Counted from the first letter of the stretch, positions 45,991 through 55,320 are shown. The stretch: 64,000 nt of DNA from Mucilaginibacter frigoritolerans (GCF_007830615.1 NZ_VLLI01000001.1:1-64000), one strand, 5' to 3'. Translations and numbers: made by a program. Notes: generated from the letters alone by a model not told the origin.

Positions 45991-47334
45991 ATGACTGATA
46001 AAAGCAAAATAGTTGTTCTTGGCGCCGGCGAAAGTGGTGTTGGTGCCGCCTTCCTTGCCCAGCAGCAGGGCTATGATGTTTTTGTTTCGGATTTTGGGGC
46101 CATTGCTGATCACTATAAACAGCAGCTCATTGATTGGAACATCCGCTTCGAAGAAAAGCAGCATACAGAAGAAGAGATATTGACAGCTATTGAAGTGATA
46201 AAAAGCCCGGGCATACCTGAAAAAGCCCCGATTATTAAAAAGACTAAAGAAAAAGGTATTCCGGTTATATCAGAAATTGAATTTGCCGGGAGATATACCG
46301 AAGCAAAAATTATAGGCATAACAGGCTCAAACGGTAAAACTACCACAACCAGTTTAACCTACCATATTCTGAAAGATGCAGGATTAAACGTTGGCCTGGC
46401 TGGTAACATAGGTAAAAGCTTTGCTTATCAGGTAGCCACTGAAAAGTTTGATCTGTACGTGCTGGAGCTGAGCAGTTTTATGCTTGATGATATGTACCGC
46501 TTTAAAGTGGACATAGCTATACTATTGAATATAACCCCTGACCATTTGGACAGGTATGATTATAAGATGGAAAATTACGCAGCGTCGAAGTTTAGGATAA
46601 CTCAAAATCAAACTAACAACGACTACTTTATTTATTGTGCCGATGACCCCGAAACCATTAAAGTAATGGCCGGGCGACGCATCGAAGCACAGCTGCTGCC
46701 ATTTTCTATCGAAAAAAAGATTGAACCGGGAGCGTATCTCGAACAAGACAATATTGTCATTAACACTCACAAACAAAATTTTCAGATGTCTATTACAGAT
46801 TTGGCCCTTCAGGGTAAACACAACATTTACAACTCAATGGCATCAGGTATTGCAGCTAAAGTTCTCGAACTGCGTAACCCATCAATCAGGGATAGCATGA
46901 GCAACTTTAAAAACATTGAGCACCGGTTGGAGTCCGTAGGTAAAATATCCGGCATCAGCTTTATTAACGATTCAAAAGCTACCAATGTAAACTCAACCTG
47001 GTATGCTTTGGAAAGTATGACCACCGATGTGATCCTCATATTAGGTGGTGTTGATAAAGGAAATGATTATTCTATGTTGAAAGATCTGGTAAAACAAAAG
47101 GTTAGAGCCATAGTTTGCCTGGGTAAAGACAATAAACGCATTCACGATGCTTTTGAAGATGTAGTTGAAGTAATTGTAAATACCTATTCGGCCGAGGAAG
47201 CTGTACAGGTATCTTATCACCTGGCAAAAAAGGGCGATACGGTATTGCTTTCACCAGCCTGTGCCAGTTTTGATCTTTTTAAGAATTACGAAGACAGGGG
47301 TAACCAGTTTAAACAAGCCGTAAGGGAATTGTAG
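45991..47334 (+). CDS. murD: UDP-N-acetylmuramoylalanine-D-glutamate ligase MurD
   Basis: 447 residues. Adds D-glutamate to UDP-MurNAc-L-alanine. The N-terminal Rossmann domain starts KIVVLGAGESGVGAAFLA, the P-loop is IIGITGSNGKTTTTSLTY, and FINDSKATNVNSTWYALES with LILGGVDKGNDYSML mark the C-terminal domain. The gap of 105 bases after mraY has no recognised element. The gene ends directly at a GC-rich repeat pair (47335-47440) lying ahead of ftsW. Confidence 0.97.
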   Translation: MTDKSKIVVLGAGESGVGAAFLAQQQGYDVFVSDFGAIADHYKQQLIDWNIRFEEKQHTEEEILTAIEVIKSPGIPEKAPIIKKTKEKGIPVISEIEFAGRYTEAKIIGITGSNGKTTTTSLTYHILKDAGLNVGLAGNIGKSFAYQVATEKFDLYVLELSSFMLDDMYRFKVDIAILLNITPDHLDRYDYKMENYAASKFRITQNQTNNDYFIYCADDPETIKVMAGRRIEAQLLPFSIEKKIEPGAYLEQDNIVINTHKQNFQMSITDLALQGKHNIYNSMASGIAAKVLELRNPSIRDSMSNFKNIEHRLESVGKISGISFINDSKATNVNSTWYALESMTTDVILILGGVDKGNDYSMLKDLVKQKVRAIVCLGKDNKRIHDAFEDVVEVIVNTYSAEEAVQVSYHLAKKGDTVLLSPACASFDLFKNYEDRGNQFKQAVREL

Positions 47335-47440
47335 GCCCCTCCCAACCCTCCCCGGTAGGGAGGGCTTAAAATGTTTGAGAGAAATTAAAATAAAATAAAA
47401 ATAAAAAAGTCTCCCCTGCCGGGGGAGATTTAGAGGGGGC
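47335..47440. repeat. GC-rich REP-like inverted pair ahead of ftsW
   Basis: The left arm (47335-47366) holds a hairpin of CCCTCCC with GGGAGGG; the right arm (47409-47440) holds CTCCCC with a GGGGAG partner. The two arms are roughly complementary across a 42-base A-rich centre. The centre begins AATGTTTGAGAGAAATT, much like the centre of the pair ahead of murG. The pair sits between the murD stop and the ftsW start and might affect mRNA stability or termination within the operon. Confidence 0.65.
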
Positions 47441-47444
47441 TAAA

Positions 47445-48599
47445 ATGGACAGAATACTAAGTAACACAAAAGGAGACCGCTGGATATGGCTTATCGTCAT
47501 ATTGTTGTCGCTTATTTCATTGCTTGCTGTTTACAGTGCCATCGGTTCGCTTGCCTACAAGCGTGGCGTTGGGGCGGAGTCTATTTTAATGAAACACGTA
47601 GCCATGATAGTTGCCGGCATTGTACTGATGTATATTTCGCACAAGGTTGATTATCGTTATTACCGCGGTATATCCAAGTTATTAATGATCATTACCCTGC
47701 CACTTTTATTGTACACCCTGCTTTTTGGTAGTCATGTAAACCAGGCCAGCAGGTGGCTCGCTATCCCAGGTACTGGTTTAAGCTTCCAGACATCAGATTT
47801 GGCAAAGCTTGCGCTGATCACTTATTTGGCACGTACGCTTTCTATCAAACAGGAGAATATAAAAGATGTAAAACAATCATTCATCCCAATTATGGGGGCT
47901 GTTTGTTTGGTCTTTATCCTGATAGCCTGGGCAAATTTATCAACCGCGCTGATGCTTTTTGGTGTAAGTGTATTACTGCTTATTATGGGACGTATCAGCG
48001 TAAAGCAAATTGCGGTGGTAATTCTTGCAGGTGCTTTTCTGTTAGGCTGTGTGGTGATGCTTGGTCCGCGCAGGCACATGTACATGACGCGTATCAACAC
48101 CTTTATGCATCCGGATAAAGCTGACCCTGATAAGGCGCAGCAGGCCAATCACGCAAAAATAGCAATAGCCACGGGCGGCATATTTGGTAAAGGAGTAGGC
48201 AACAGCGACGAGATAAACAGTTTACCTGAGGCATATTCAGATGAGATTTATGCCATTATAGTGGAAGAATATGGTTTGGTTGGCGGTATTATATTAATCA
48301 GTATTTACGTGTTTTTGTTATACCGATGTATAAAAATAGCCACCCGGGCGCCAAAAGCATTTGGTACGTTACTGGCAGCCGGTTTAAGTTTTAGCTTAAC
48401 TATACAGGCATTTGCTAATATGGCGGTAGCCGTAGGCTTAGGGCCGGTAACGGGTATTCCATTGCCGTTTGTAAGTATGGGAGGTACTTCCATATTGTTT
48501 ACCAGTTTGGCATTTGGAATTATCCTTTCAGTGAGCAGGGATATTGAAGAACCTAAGAAAGTTATTGTTGGTGAGATAACAGAATTAGCACCTGCATAA
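47445..48599 (+). CDS. ftsW: Septal peptidoglycan glycosyltransferase FtsW (SEDS family)
   Basis: 384 residues with about ten membrane helices. SEDS marks: ASRWLAIPGTGLSFQTSDLAK (near residues 98-118), RRHMYMTRINTFMHP in the large loop, GGIFGKGVGNSDEINSLPEAYSDEIYAIIVEE, and GIPLPFVSMGGTSILFTS at the end. FtsW polymerises lipid II with FtsI. The start ATG lies four bases behind a GC-rich repeat pair. The next repeat pair begins at the stop codon. Confidence 0.96.
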   Translation: MDRILSNTKGDRWIWLIVILLSLISLLAVYSAIGSLAYKRGVGAESILMKHVAMIVAGIVLMYISHKVDYRYYRGISKLLMIITLPLLLYTLLFGSHVNQASRWLAIPGTGLSFQTSDLAKLALITYLARTLSIKQENIKDVKQSFIPIMGAVCLVFILIAWANLSTALMLFGVSVLLLIMGRISVKQIAVVILAGAFLLGCVVMLGPRRHMYMTRINTFMHPDKADPDKAQQANHAKIAIATGGIFGKGVGNSDEINSLPEAYSDEIYAIIVEEYGLVGGIILISIYVFLLYRCIKIATRAPKAFGTLLAAGLSFSLTIQAFANMAVAVGLGPVTGIPLPFVSMGGTSILFTSLAFGIILSVSRDIEEPKKVIVGEITELAPA

Positions 48600-48733
48600 C
48601 CCCCTAACCCCCCTGAAGGGGGAATGTTTGAACGAGTAGAAGTAAGATAAAATATAAAAAAAATACTAATCAGTGGAATCACGGAATAACCAAAGCGCCA
48701 ATCAAAAACTCCCCCTTCAGGGGGTTGGGGGGG
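48600..48733. repeat. GC-rich REP-like inverted pair overlapping the start of murG
   Basis: The left arm (48600-48623; CCCCCT and AGGGGG as a hairpin) and the right arm (48709-48733; CCCCCT TC AGGGGG, then GGGGGGG) are near reverse complements of each other. The A-rich centre begins AATGTTTGAACGAG, shared with the pair ahead of ftsW. The right arm lies inside the murG reading frame and encodes residues 13-20 of that protein. Confidence 0.7.
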
Positions 48734-49833
48734 CGAAGCGTATAATCATTAGCGGCGGCGGTACAGGAGGACATATCTTCCCGGCTATTGCTATTGCCAA
48801 TGCTTTAAAAAAGCTTGATCCTGATACGCAGATTTTATTTGTGGGTGCCAACGGCCGCATGGAAATGGAAAAGGTTCCTGCTGCTGGATACAAAATAATT
48901 GGTTTAGATATTCAGGGCATTCAGCGTAAATCCATATGGAAAAATGTGATGTTCCCGGTTAAGCTGTTTTTGAGTGTAAGAAAAGCAGTTAAGATTATTA
49001 ATGATTTTAAACCGGATGCTGCAGTAGGGGTTGGCGGTTACGCTTCAGGTCCTTTGTTGTACGCTGCTTCAAAAAAAGGAATTCCATACCTGATTCAGGA
49101 GCAAAATTCATATGCAGGTGTCACCAACAAATGGCTGGGTAAGGACGCAAAAAAGATATGTGTTGCTTTTGATAACATGGAGCAGTTTTTCCCGGCAGAC
49201 CGCATTATAAAAACAGGCAATCCCATCCGTAAGGAGTCGGTTGATATTGCAGGTAAGCAAATGCAGGCGCTGGAGTTGTATTCGTTATCCAACTTTAAAA
49301 AAACAATACTGATAACAGGCGGCAGTTTGGGCGCCCGTACTTTAAATAACAGCATAATGGCTGGGTTAGATAAAATACTGGAGGCAGATGTGCAGATCAT
49401 CTGGCAAACAGGCAAATTCTATTATAAAAGCATCATTGAGCAACTGAGTGAAAATTATCATCCCAATGTGAAGGTCGTAGAGTTTTTAAACCGCATGGAC
49501 CTTGCCTATGCTGCGGCAGATGTGATTGTATCGCGCGCAGGCGCAGGTACTATTGCTGAGTTGTGTGTGGTTAAGAAACCGGTAATACTGGTGCCATCGC
49601 CCAATGTGGCCGAAGACCATCAAACTAAAAATGCATTGGCATTAGTTGAGGAAAACGCTGCTGTTTTTGTGGCAGACCGTGATGCCGAAGGAACTTTAGT
49701 TGACAAAGCACTGGAGCTTTTGAAAGATAAAAATTTACAGAAAAAATTGAGCGACAATATTGGCAAACTGGCACTGCCTGATGCTGATGAAGTGATTGCC
49801 AAAGAAGTATTTAAGTTAGCTAAGAGCCGGTAA
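48673..49833 (+). CDS. murG: UDP-N-acetylglucosamine-N-acetylmuramyl transferase MurG
   Basis: 386 residues from GTG at 48673. Adds GlcNAc to lipid I to give lipid II. The GT28 signatures are GGGTGGHIFPAIAIA (27-41), GVGGYASGPLLYAASKKGIP, ITGGSLGARTLN and SRAGAGTIAELCVVKKPVILVPSP. The start is unusual. GTG is the only usable start found in this frame, and the first 22 residues (including LPLQGVGGAK) precede the normal family beginning at RIIISGGGTGGH. Residues 13-20 come from a GC-rich repeat arm. An unusual initiation codon nearer to residue 23 (ATA or ATT) cannot be excluded. Removing the extension gives about 364 residues, the usual size. Confidence 0.93.
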   Translation: MESRNNQSANQKLPLQGVGGAKRIIISGGGTGGHIFPAIAIANALKKLDPDTQILFVGANGRMEMEKVPAAGYKIIGLDIQGIQRKSIWKNVMFPVKLFLSVRKAVKIINDFKPDAAVGVGGYASGPLLYAASKKGIPYLIQEQNSYAGVTNKWLGKDAKKICVAFDNMEQFFPADRIIKTGNPIRKESVDIAGKQMQALELYSLSNFKKTILITGGSLGARTLNNSIMAGLDKILEADVQIIWQTGKFYYKSIIEQLSENYHPNVKVVEFLNRMDLAYAAADVIVSRAGAGTIAELCVVKKPVILVPSPNVAEDHQTKNALALVEENAAVFVADRDAEGTLVDKALELLKDKNLQKKLSDNIGKLALPDADEVIAKEVFKLAKSR

Positions 49834-49890
49834 TTAAGGCTCATATAAAAATTGATATTGTATTCGAAAAAATAGTGTTTTAAATTAAAA

Positions 49891-51246
49891 ATGGAATTAA
49901 GCAACATAAAACGGGTTTATCTGATTGGCATAGGCGGTATTGGGATGAGTGGACTTGCCAGGTATTTTCAGCATTTAGGTTGTGTGGTATGCGGTTATGA
50001 TAAAACATCAACCGAGCTGACCAGCGAATTGCACCGTGAAGGTATCCCGGTTATTTTTTCGGATAGTGAAGAATGGATCCCATCTAGCTTTAAAACGCCT
50101 GATGAAGAGACGTTAATTATTTATACCCCGGCCATTCCTAAAAATTCGGTTATCCTGAATTTCTTTATAAACGCTGGCTTTGAGTTGTTTAAACGTTCGC
50201 AGGTATTGGGTATCATCAGTAAAGGAAAGTTCACCGTTGCTGTGGCAGGCACGCATGGTAAAACTACTACCTCAACTATGGTAGCCCATATTCTTAAAGA
50301 TTCGGGTAAAGATTGCTCGGCATTTTTGGGTGGTATTTCATCAAACTATCATACCAATGTGCTTTATGGAAAAAACAATATTGTAGTAGTTGAGGCCGAT
50401 GAGTATGATCGTTCATTCCTTACACTGCATCCCGATATTGCTATCATCACATCGATGGACGCGGATCACCTGGATATTTATGGAGATCATAGTCATTTAA
50501 CGGACTCATTTAAACTTTTTGCCTCGCAGATAAAACCGGGTGGTAAATTGATCCATCGTAAAGGATTGCCACTGGAAACAGGCTTTACCTACGCAGTTGA
50601 AACGGAAGCCGATGCATTTGCTTCAAACATCCGCATAGAGAATGGCGACTTTTATTTCGATTTTAAAAATGGCAATACCAGCATCACTAATATAAAACTG
50701 GGTATTGCCGGTTTACATAATATTGAGAACGCAGTGGCAGCCATTGAGGCATCGTTATTATTAAATGTTTCTGCTGAAGCTATCAAAAGTGCTTTAGGAT
50801 CATTTAAGGGGGTGAAACGCAGGTTCGAGTATATTTTGAAAGATGAACAGCATATTTTTATTGATGATTATGCACATCATCCCGAAGAATTAAAAGCAGC
50901 CATCCGTTCGGTTAAAAGGTTGTATCCTGATAAAAAGTTAACCACTATTTTTCAGCCACACCTGTATACCCGCACCCGCGATTTTGTGGATGGCTTTGCC
51001 GAAGCACTTGACCTGGTTGACGAACTGATTATACTGGACATTTACCCTGCACGCGAACTGCCGATTGAAGGGGTGAATTCAGATATGATATTGGAAAGGA
51101 TGAAGTTAAACAACAAACGCCTGTTGGCAAAGAACGAAGCTATTGATACAGTAAGAGACGAACAGCCAGAACTACTTTTAACAGTTGGGGCAGGTGATAT
51201 TGACCAATTGGTACAACCATTAAAACAAGCATTGCAACATGTTTAA
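49891..51246 (+). CDS. murC: UDP-N-acetylmuramate-L-alanine ligase MurC
   Basis: 451 residues. Adds L-alanine to UDP-MurNAc as the first step of the stem peptide. The N-terminal motif VYLIGIGGIGMSGLARYF, the P-loop AVAGTHGKTTTSTMVAHIL, EADEYDRSFLTLHPDIAIITS and DDYAHHPEELKAAI are all present, as is FQPHLYTRTRDF. It follows murG by 57 bases and overlaps ftsQ by eight bases. Confidence 0.97.
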   Translation: MELSNIKRVYLIGIGGIGMSGLARYFQHLGCVVCGYDKTSTELTSELHREGIPVIFSDSEEWIPSSFKTPDEETLIIYTPAIPKNSVILNFFINAGFELFKRSQVLGIISKGKFTVAVAGTHGKTTTSTMVAHILKDSGKDCSAFLGGISSNYHTNVLYGKNNIVVVEADEYDRSFLTLHPDIAIITSMDADHLDIYGDHSHLTDSFKLFASQIKPGGKLIHRKGLPLETGFTYAVETEADAFASNIRIENGDFYFDFKNGNTSITNIKLGIAGLHNIENAVAAIEASLLLNVSAEAIKSALGSFKGVKRRFEYILKDEQHIFIDDYAHHPEELKAAIRSVKRLYPDKKLTTIFQPHLYTRTRDFVDGFAEALDLVDELIILDIYPARELPIEGVNSDMILERMKLNNKRLLAKNEAIDTVRDEQPELLLTVGAGDIDQLVQPLKQALQHV

Positions 51247-52084
51247 AAAACCACTTTTGAGATATATTTTAATAGGACTTGCAGTAACCATATGCCTGGG
51301 TGGGCTTATTGTGTTGATGAGTTTTATTGAAGTAAAAAAATCAGAAGTGCTTTGTACCGATGTAAAGGTCTATATTCCTGGTAGTCAGTATTTTATTGAT
51401 AAGCAGGAAGTTGACAGGATTTTATTGATCAATAACAAGCCTTTAATAGGGCGTAAAATGGAAGAAATAAACATCCATGAGCTTGAAAATAAGCTGAAAG
51501 CGAACCCATTTATTGAGTTTGCCAAAGTTTATACAGATATGGATGGGATTATTAATGTGGAGATAAGCCAGCGGCAGCCTATTCTGCGCATCATTAATCA
51601 TATCGATCAGGATTTTTATGTTGATCAGCATGGATTAAAAATTCCATTGTCAGTAAACTTTACCGCAAGGGTACTGGTGGCCAACGGATATATTGATGAG
51701 CTTTTTGCAAACAGGGTCGATACGCTGCATACTGCAATTGCACAGCAATTGTTTAAAACGGCAGATTACATCAGGCGGGATTCTTTGTGGGCCGCTCAGA
51801 TTGCACAGATCTACATTAATAAAGATCATGAAATTGAACTGATACCAAGGGCCGGCAATAACCGCATTTTATTAGGCGATGCCGATTCGTTAGACAGGAA
51901 GTTTCATAACCTGCTGGTATTTTATAAAAAGGCATTGCCAAAAGTGGGGTGGGATACCTACAAAATAATAAATATTAAATATGCTAACCAGGTTGTAGGG
52001 GTTAGGAATGATAAATTAAAGCAAGACTCGCTGAAAAGCAAATCAGCAGTTAGTGATTCAACAAAGTCGGATACATCTAAATAA
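51239..52084 (+). CDS. ftsQ: Cell division protein FtsQ
   Basis: 281 residues: short cytoplasmic end, one membrane helix (about 9-28, ILIGLAVTICLGGLIVLMSF), a POTRA-like domain (about 30-115) with YFIDKQEVDRILLINNKPLIG, and an FtsQ C-terminal domain up to about 255. FtsQ recruits FtsL and FtsB and links the early and late divisome parts. The last 30 residues are Ser- and Lys-rich. It lies between murC (eight-base overlap) and ftsA (eight-base gap), its usual place. Confidence 0.92.
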   Translation: MFKKPLLRYILIGLAVTICLGGLIVLMSFIEVKKSEVLCTDVKVYIPGSQYFIDKQEVDRILLINNKPLIGRKMEEINIHELENKLKANPFIEFAKVYTDMDGIINVEISQRQPILRIINHIDQDFYVDQHGLKIPLSVNFTARVLVANGYIDELFANRVDTLHTAIAQQLFKTADYIRRDSLWAAQIAQIYINKDHEIELIPRAGNNRILLGDADSLDRKFHNLLVFYKKALPKVGWDTYKIINIKYANQVVGVRNDKLKQDSLKSKSAVSDSTKSDTSK

Positions 52085-52092
52085 GACATTAT

Positions 52093-53436
52093 ATGGACAA
52101 AAGCTCAACTCAAGAAAAAAGTTCGCCAATTGTGGTGGGATTGGACATCGGTACCACCAAAATATGCGCTATTGTAGGGCGGAGGATTAAAAACGGGAAG
52201 ATAGAGGTATTAGGTATCGGTAAGGCTGAGTCTGCGGGGGTAACCCGTGGTATGGTTTCAAACATTGATAAAACAGTACAGGGAATAAGCCAGGCTGTTG
52301 ATGTAGCAGGTACGCAGTCGAACGTAGAGATCAGGGTAGTAAATGTGGGTATTGCGGGGCAGCACATTAAAAGTTTACAGCACCGCGGTTTAATAACCCG
52401 TAAAGATATACAGTCTGAAATTTCACGTAAGGACATCGATAAACTGGTAGAAGATATGTACAACCTGGTAATGCCACCGGGCGAGGAAATTATACATGTT
52501 TTACCACAGGAATTTACGGTTGATAATGAGCCGGGTATAAAGGATCCTATTGGTATGGCAGGAGTAAGGCTTGAAGCTAATTTCCATATAATATCCGGCC
52601 AGGTCACCGCCATTAAAAACATTGTAAAATGCGTTAATAAAGCAGCGCTGGAAAGTCAGGAACTTATCCTGGAGCCATTAGCATCATCAGAATCTGTTTT
52701 GAGCGATGAAGAAAAAGAAGCAGGTGTGGTTTTGGTTGATATAGGCGGTGGTACAACAGATGTGGCTATATTTCATGAAGGCATTATCCGTCATACCGCG
52801 GTTATTCCTTTTGGCGGTAACAGCATCACAGAGGATATCCGCGAAGGATGTTCAGTAATGCGCAATATTGCGGAGCAGCTAAAGGTAAGATTCGGCTCGG
52901 CTCTGGCTGATGAAAACAAGGAAAATGAAATTGTTTGTGTTCCCGGTTTACGTGGTCGTGAGCCTAAAGAAATATCGGTAAAAAATCTGGCCTTTGTAAT
53001 ACAGGCCCGCATGGAAGAAATCATTGAGCATGTGTATTATGAAATCAAGTCATCAGGCTACGAGAAAAAACTAATTGCCGGCATTGTGATAACGGGTGGT
53101 GGCGCACAGTTAAAACATTTGGCTCAACTGGTAGAGTATGTTACTGGCTTAGATTGCCGCGTAGGTTACCCTAATGAGCACTTAGCTAAAAACGAAGTAT
53201 TGCCAAAAAATATTTATGAAGAGCTGCAGAGCCCAATGTTTGCAACCGGTATTGGTTTGCTGATAAAAGGTATCCAGAAGATTGAATACAACGAGCATTT
53301 AACAGTACCGGAAGATGTAAAAATTGTAAAACCGAAATACAGCGAAGACAAGAAGTTTGGCTTGCTAAGTAAACTGGTTGAAACAGGTAAACGCTTTATA
53401 AAGGATGATATAAAAGACGAAGACTTTTTGAAATAA
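52093..53436 (+). CDS. ftsA: Cell division protein FtsA
   Basis: 447 residues. Actin-like ATPase that anchors FtsZ to the membrane. Phosphate loop VGLDIGTTKICAIVG (around 15-29); the 1C domain includes GIAGQHIKSLQHRGLITR; VVLVDIGGGTTDVAIFHEG is the second phosphate motif; GIVITGGGAQLKHL is the adenosine motif. The C-terminal end has an amphipathic helix with FGLLSKLVETGKRFI, which fits the membrane-targeting sequence. The long gap behind it (275 bases) carries DnaA-box-like sites. Confidence 0.96.
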   Translation: MDKSSTQEKSSPIVVGLDIGTTKICAIVGRRIKNGKIEVLGIGKAESAGVTRGMVSNIDKTVQGISQAVDVAGTQSNVEIRVVNVGIAGQHIKSLQHRGLITRKDIQSEISRKDIDKLVEDMYNLVMPPGEEIIHVLPQEFTVDNEPGIKDPIGMAGVRLEANFHIISGQVTAIKNIVKCVNKAALESQELILEPLASSESVLSDEEKEAGVVLVDIGGGTTDVAIFHEGIIRHTAVIPFGGNSITEDIREGCSVMRNIAEQLKVRFGSALADENKENEIVCVPGLRGREPKEISVKNLAFVIQARMEEIIEHVYYEIKSSGYEKKLIAGIVITGGGAQLKHLAQLVEYVTGLDCRVGYPNEHLAKNEVLPKNIYEELQSPMFATGIGLLIKGIQKIEYNEHLTVPEDVKIVKPKYSEDKKFGLLSKLVETGKRFIKDDIKDEDFLK

Positions 53437-53481
53437 TAACGATGCTATTGCCTGCAAAATATATCAAAACTGAAGCTTTTT

Positions 53482-53559
53482 TGTGGAAAAATAGTGAAGT
53501 TATTCACAATCGGGCATTCTTTCCACATATTGACAAATGTGGAAAACCCCTGTGGAAAA
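53482..53559. promoter_or_regulatory. Cluster of DnaA-box-like sites between ftsA and ftsZ
   Basis: Within 78 bases there are four exact matches to the DnaA consensus TTWTNCACA. They are TGTGGAAAA (TTTTCCACA on the minus strand) at 53482-53490, 53538-53546 and 53551-53559, and TTATTCACA at 53500-53508. One further site at 53519-53527 (CTTTCCACA) has a single mismatch. Orientations are mixed. This is denser than chance in one intergenic stretch and suggests DnaA or another TGTGGAA-binding protein acting on ftsZ. Confidence 0.5.
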
Positions 53560-53711
53560 AATGTTATTATTACATTAGGGAATTCTGAATACTGATGAAT
53601 TATATGTATCTGACCAGCATTGTTTAAATGGTCAAAATAGAATAAAAACAAACCTATGATAACTTTATTGCCCTTTAAAAGGCAATTAACTTTAATACTA
53701 AATTAAGGATT

Positions 53712-55313
53712 ATGCAGTTTGAGATGTTAAAAGAAAAGTCCTCCATCATCAAAGTAATTGGTGTTGGCGGCGGTGGGGGCAATGCCGTAAACCACATGTA
53801 TAGGCAGGGTATTACCGGTGTTGATTTTATAATCTGTAACACCGATGCGCAGGCATTGGAGCTTAGCCCTATCCCAAACAAAGTTCAACTGGGTGCAAGC
53901 CTTACCGAAGGAATGGGAGCCGGTTCAATACCCGAAGTGGGTAAAAACTCAGCCATTGAAAATATTGATGATATAAAGCAAATGCTTGGCTCTAATACCA
54001 AAATGTTATTTATAACAGCAGGTATGGGCGGTGGTACCGGAACAGGCGCCAGCCCGATAATAGCCAAAGCAGCCCGCGAATTAGATATATTAACCGTAGG
54101 CATAATTACTACTCCCTTTGCATTTGAAGGTAAACGCCGTAAAATGCAAGCCGAAGAAGGAATGGAGGAGCTGAAAAAGTATGTCGATTCTTTTTTGGTG
54201 ATCTCTAATGACAGGGTGCGCCAGATATTTGGTAACCTAACCTTAGGTTCTGCGTTTGCACAGGCTGATAATATATTAACCACAGCAGCCAAGGGTATTG
54301 CAGAGATTATAACCCTGCCGGGCTATATCAACGTTGACTTTAAAGATGTGCGTACCGTGATGAAAGACAGTGGTGTTTCCATAATGGGAAGCTCTTCTGC
54401 TGATGGTGAAAACCGCGCATTAAAAGCAGTGGAAGGTGCATTGTCATCACCATTATTAAAAGATAATGAAATTGAGGGTGCAAGGTATATCCTGTTAAAT
54501 ATAAGCTCTGGTAGTAAGGAAGTTACCATGGACGAGGTAAGCGTTATTACCGATTATATACAGGAAGAAGCTGGTTTGGCAGCCGATTTAATATGGGGTA
54601 ATTGTATTGACGAAAACCTGGGCGAAAAAATATCAGTAACCATTATTGCTACAGGATTTCAAACTAAAGATGAGCGTGAAAAAGAGCAAAGTAGCAAGAA
54701 AATTGTTTCTATGCTGATGCCTGAAAATACGCCACTGGTGAAGCCCGTAAACGAGTTTATTAACCCGGTTAAAGCGAATGCCCCGGCCGAGCCTTACATG
54801 AAACCCAAGGAAGAGCCTAAACAAACCGGATTATTCGATTTGTTTGCTGCGCCTAAGGCAGAAGAACCAACTGTTATTAAACACGATTTAATGGCTGAAG
54901 AGCCTGTTGCGAATGAATCGGAAGTAGCAGATATGCCCGAAATGACCTTTAAGCTGAGCGAGCCGGTTGTTAGTTATGACTTGCCTGTAAGGGAGCAAAA
55001 AGTACCAGAGCCGGTTAAAGAGCCAGAAATAACCGTTGGTGCTGATGATAATAAAACAGACGAATCAATAGAAGAGCAATTACGCAAATCGCGCGAGCGT
55101 ATTATGAGGTTAAAAGACCTGAGCATGAAGTTGCGTAACGGAAATATTCAGGAACTGGAAAGTGTGCCGGCTTATAAACGTAAGGAAATTGCATTACAAC
55201 AAACCCCGGCATCAAATGAAAGCCAGATATCAAGGTTTTCTTTATTGCCTGATGATGAAGGTAATACCGGCATCCGCAATAATAATTCCTTCCTGCACGA
55301 TAATGTAGACTAA
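53712..55313 (+). CDS. ftsZ: Cell division protein FtsZ
   Basis: 533 residues. Tubulin-like GTPase that forms the Z ring. The GTP-binding loops are visible: GVGGGGGNAVNHM (17-29), GMGGGTGTGASP (104-115) and NADNILTTA-type contacts (AQADNILTTAAKGI); the T7 loop is NVDFKDVRTVM. The linker after about residue 330 is long (roughly 180 residues), acidic, and rich in Glu and Pro (EEPKQTGL, VKEPEITV). The end, NNNSFLHDNVD, should be the conserved C-terminal peptide that binds FtsA. Long linkers are usual in Bacteroidota. It may be transcribed from its own promoter in the 275-base gap, in addition to read-through from ftsA. Confidence 0.97.
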   Translation: MQFEMLKEKSSIIKVIGVGGGGGNAVNHMYRQGITGVDFIICNTDAQALELSPIPNKVQLGASLTEGMGAGSIPEVGKNSAIENIDDIKQMLGSNTKMLFITAGMGGGTGTGASPIIAKAARELDILTVGIITTPFAFEGKRRKMQAEEGMEELKKYVDSFLVISNDRVRQIFGNLTLGSAFAQADNILTTAAKGIAEIITLPGYINVDFKDVRTVMKDSGVSIMGSSSADGENRALKAVEGALSSPLLKDNEIEGARYILLNISSGSKEVTMDEVSVITDYIQEEAGLAADLIWGNCIDENLGEKISVTIIATGFQTKDEREKEQSSKKIVSMLMPENTPLVKPVNEFINPVKANAPAEPYMKPKEEPKQTGLFDLFAAPKAEEPTVIKHDLMAEEPVANESEVADMPEMTFKLSEPVVSYDLPVREQKVPEPVKEPEITVGADDNKTDESIEEQLRKSRERIMRLKDLSMKLRNGNIQELESVPAYKRKEIALQQTPASNESQISRFSLLPDDEGNTGIRNNNSFLHDNVD

Positions 55314-55320
55314 TTTTTAG

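Noticed and set aside
47335..48733. Insertion sequence or transposon within the dcw cluster
   Set aside because: The GC-rich pairs are short, without a transposase frame or target duplications that can be seen; they fit extragenic repeats better.
53445..53651. 68-codon minus-strand frame in the ftsA-ftsZ gap
   Set aside because: It covers the DnaA-box-like cluster, is rich in Phe, Ile and His as chance AT-rich frames are, and has no promoter match.
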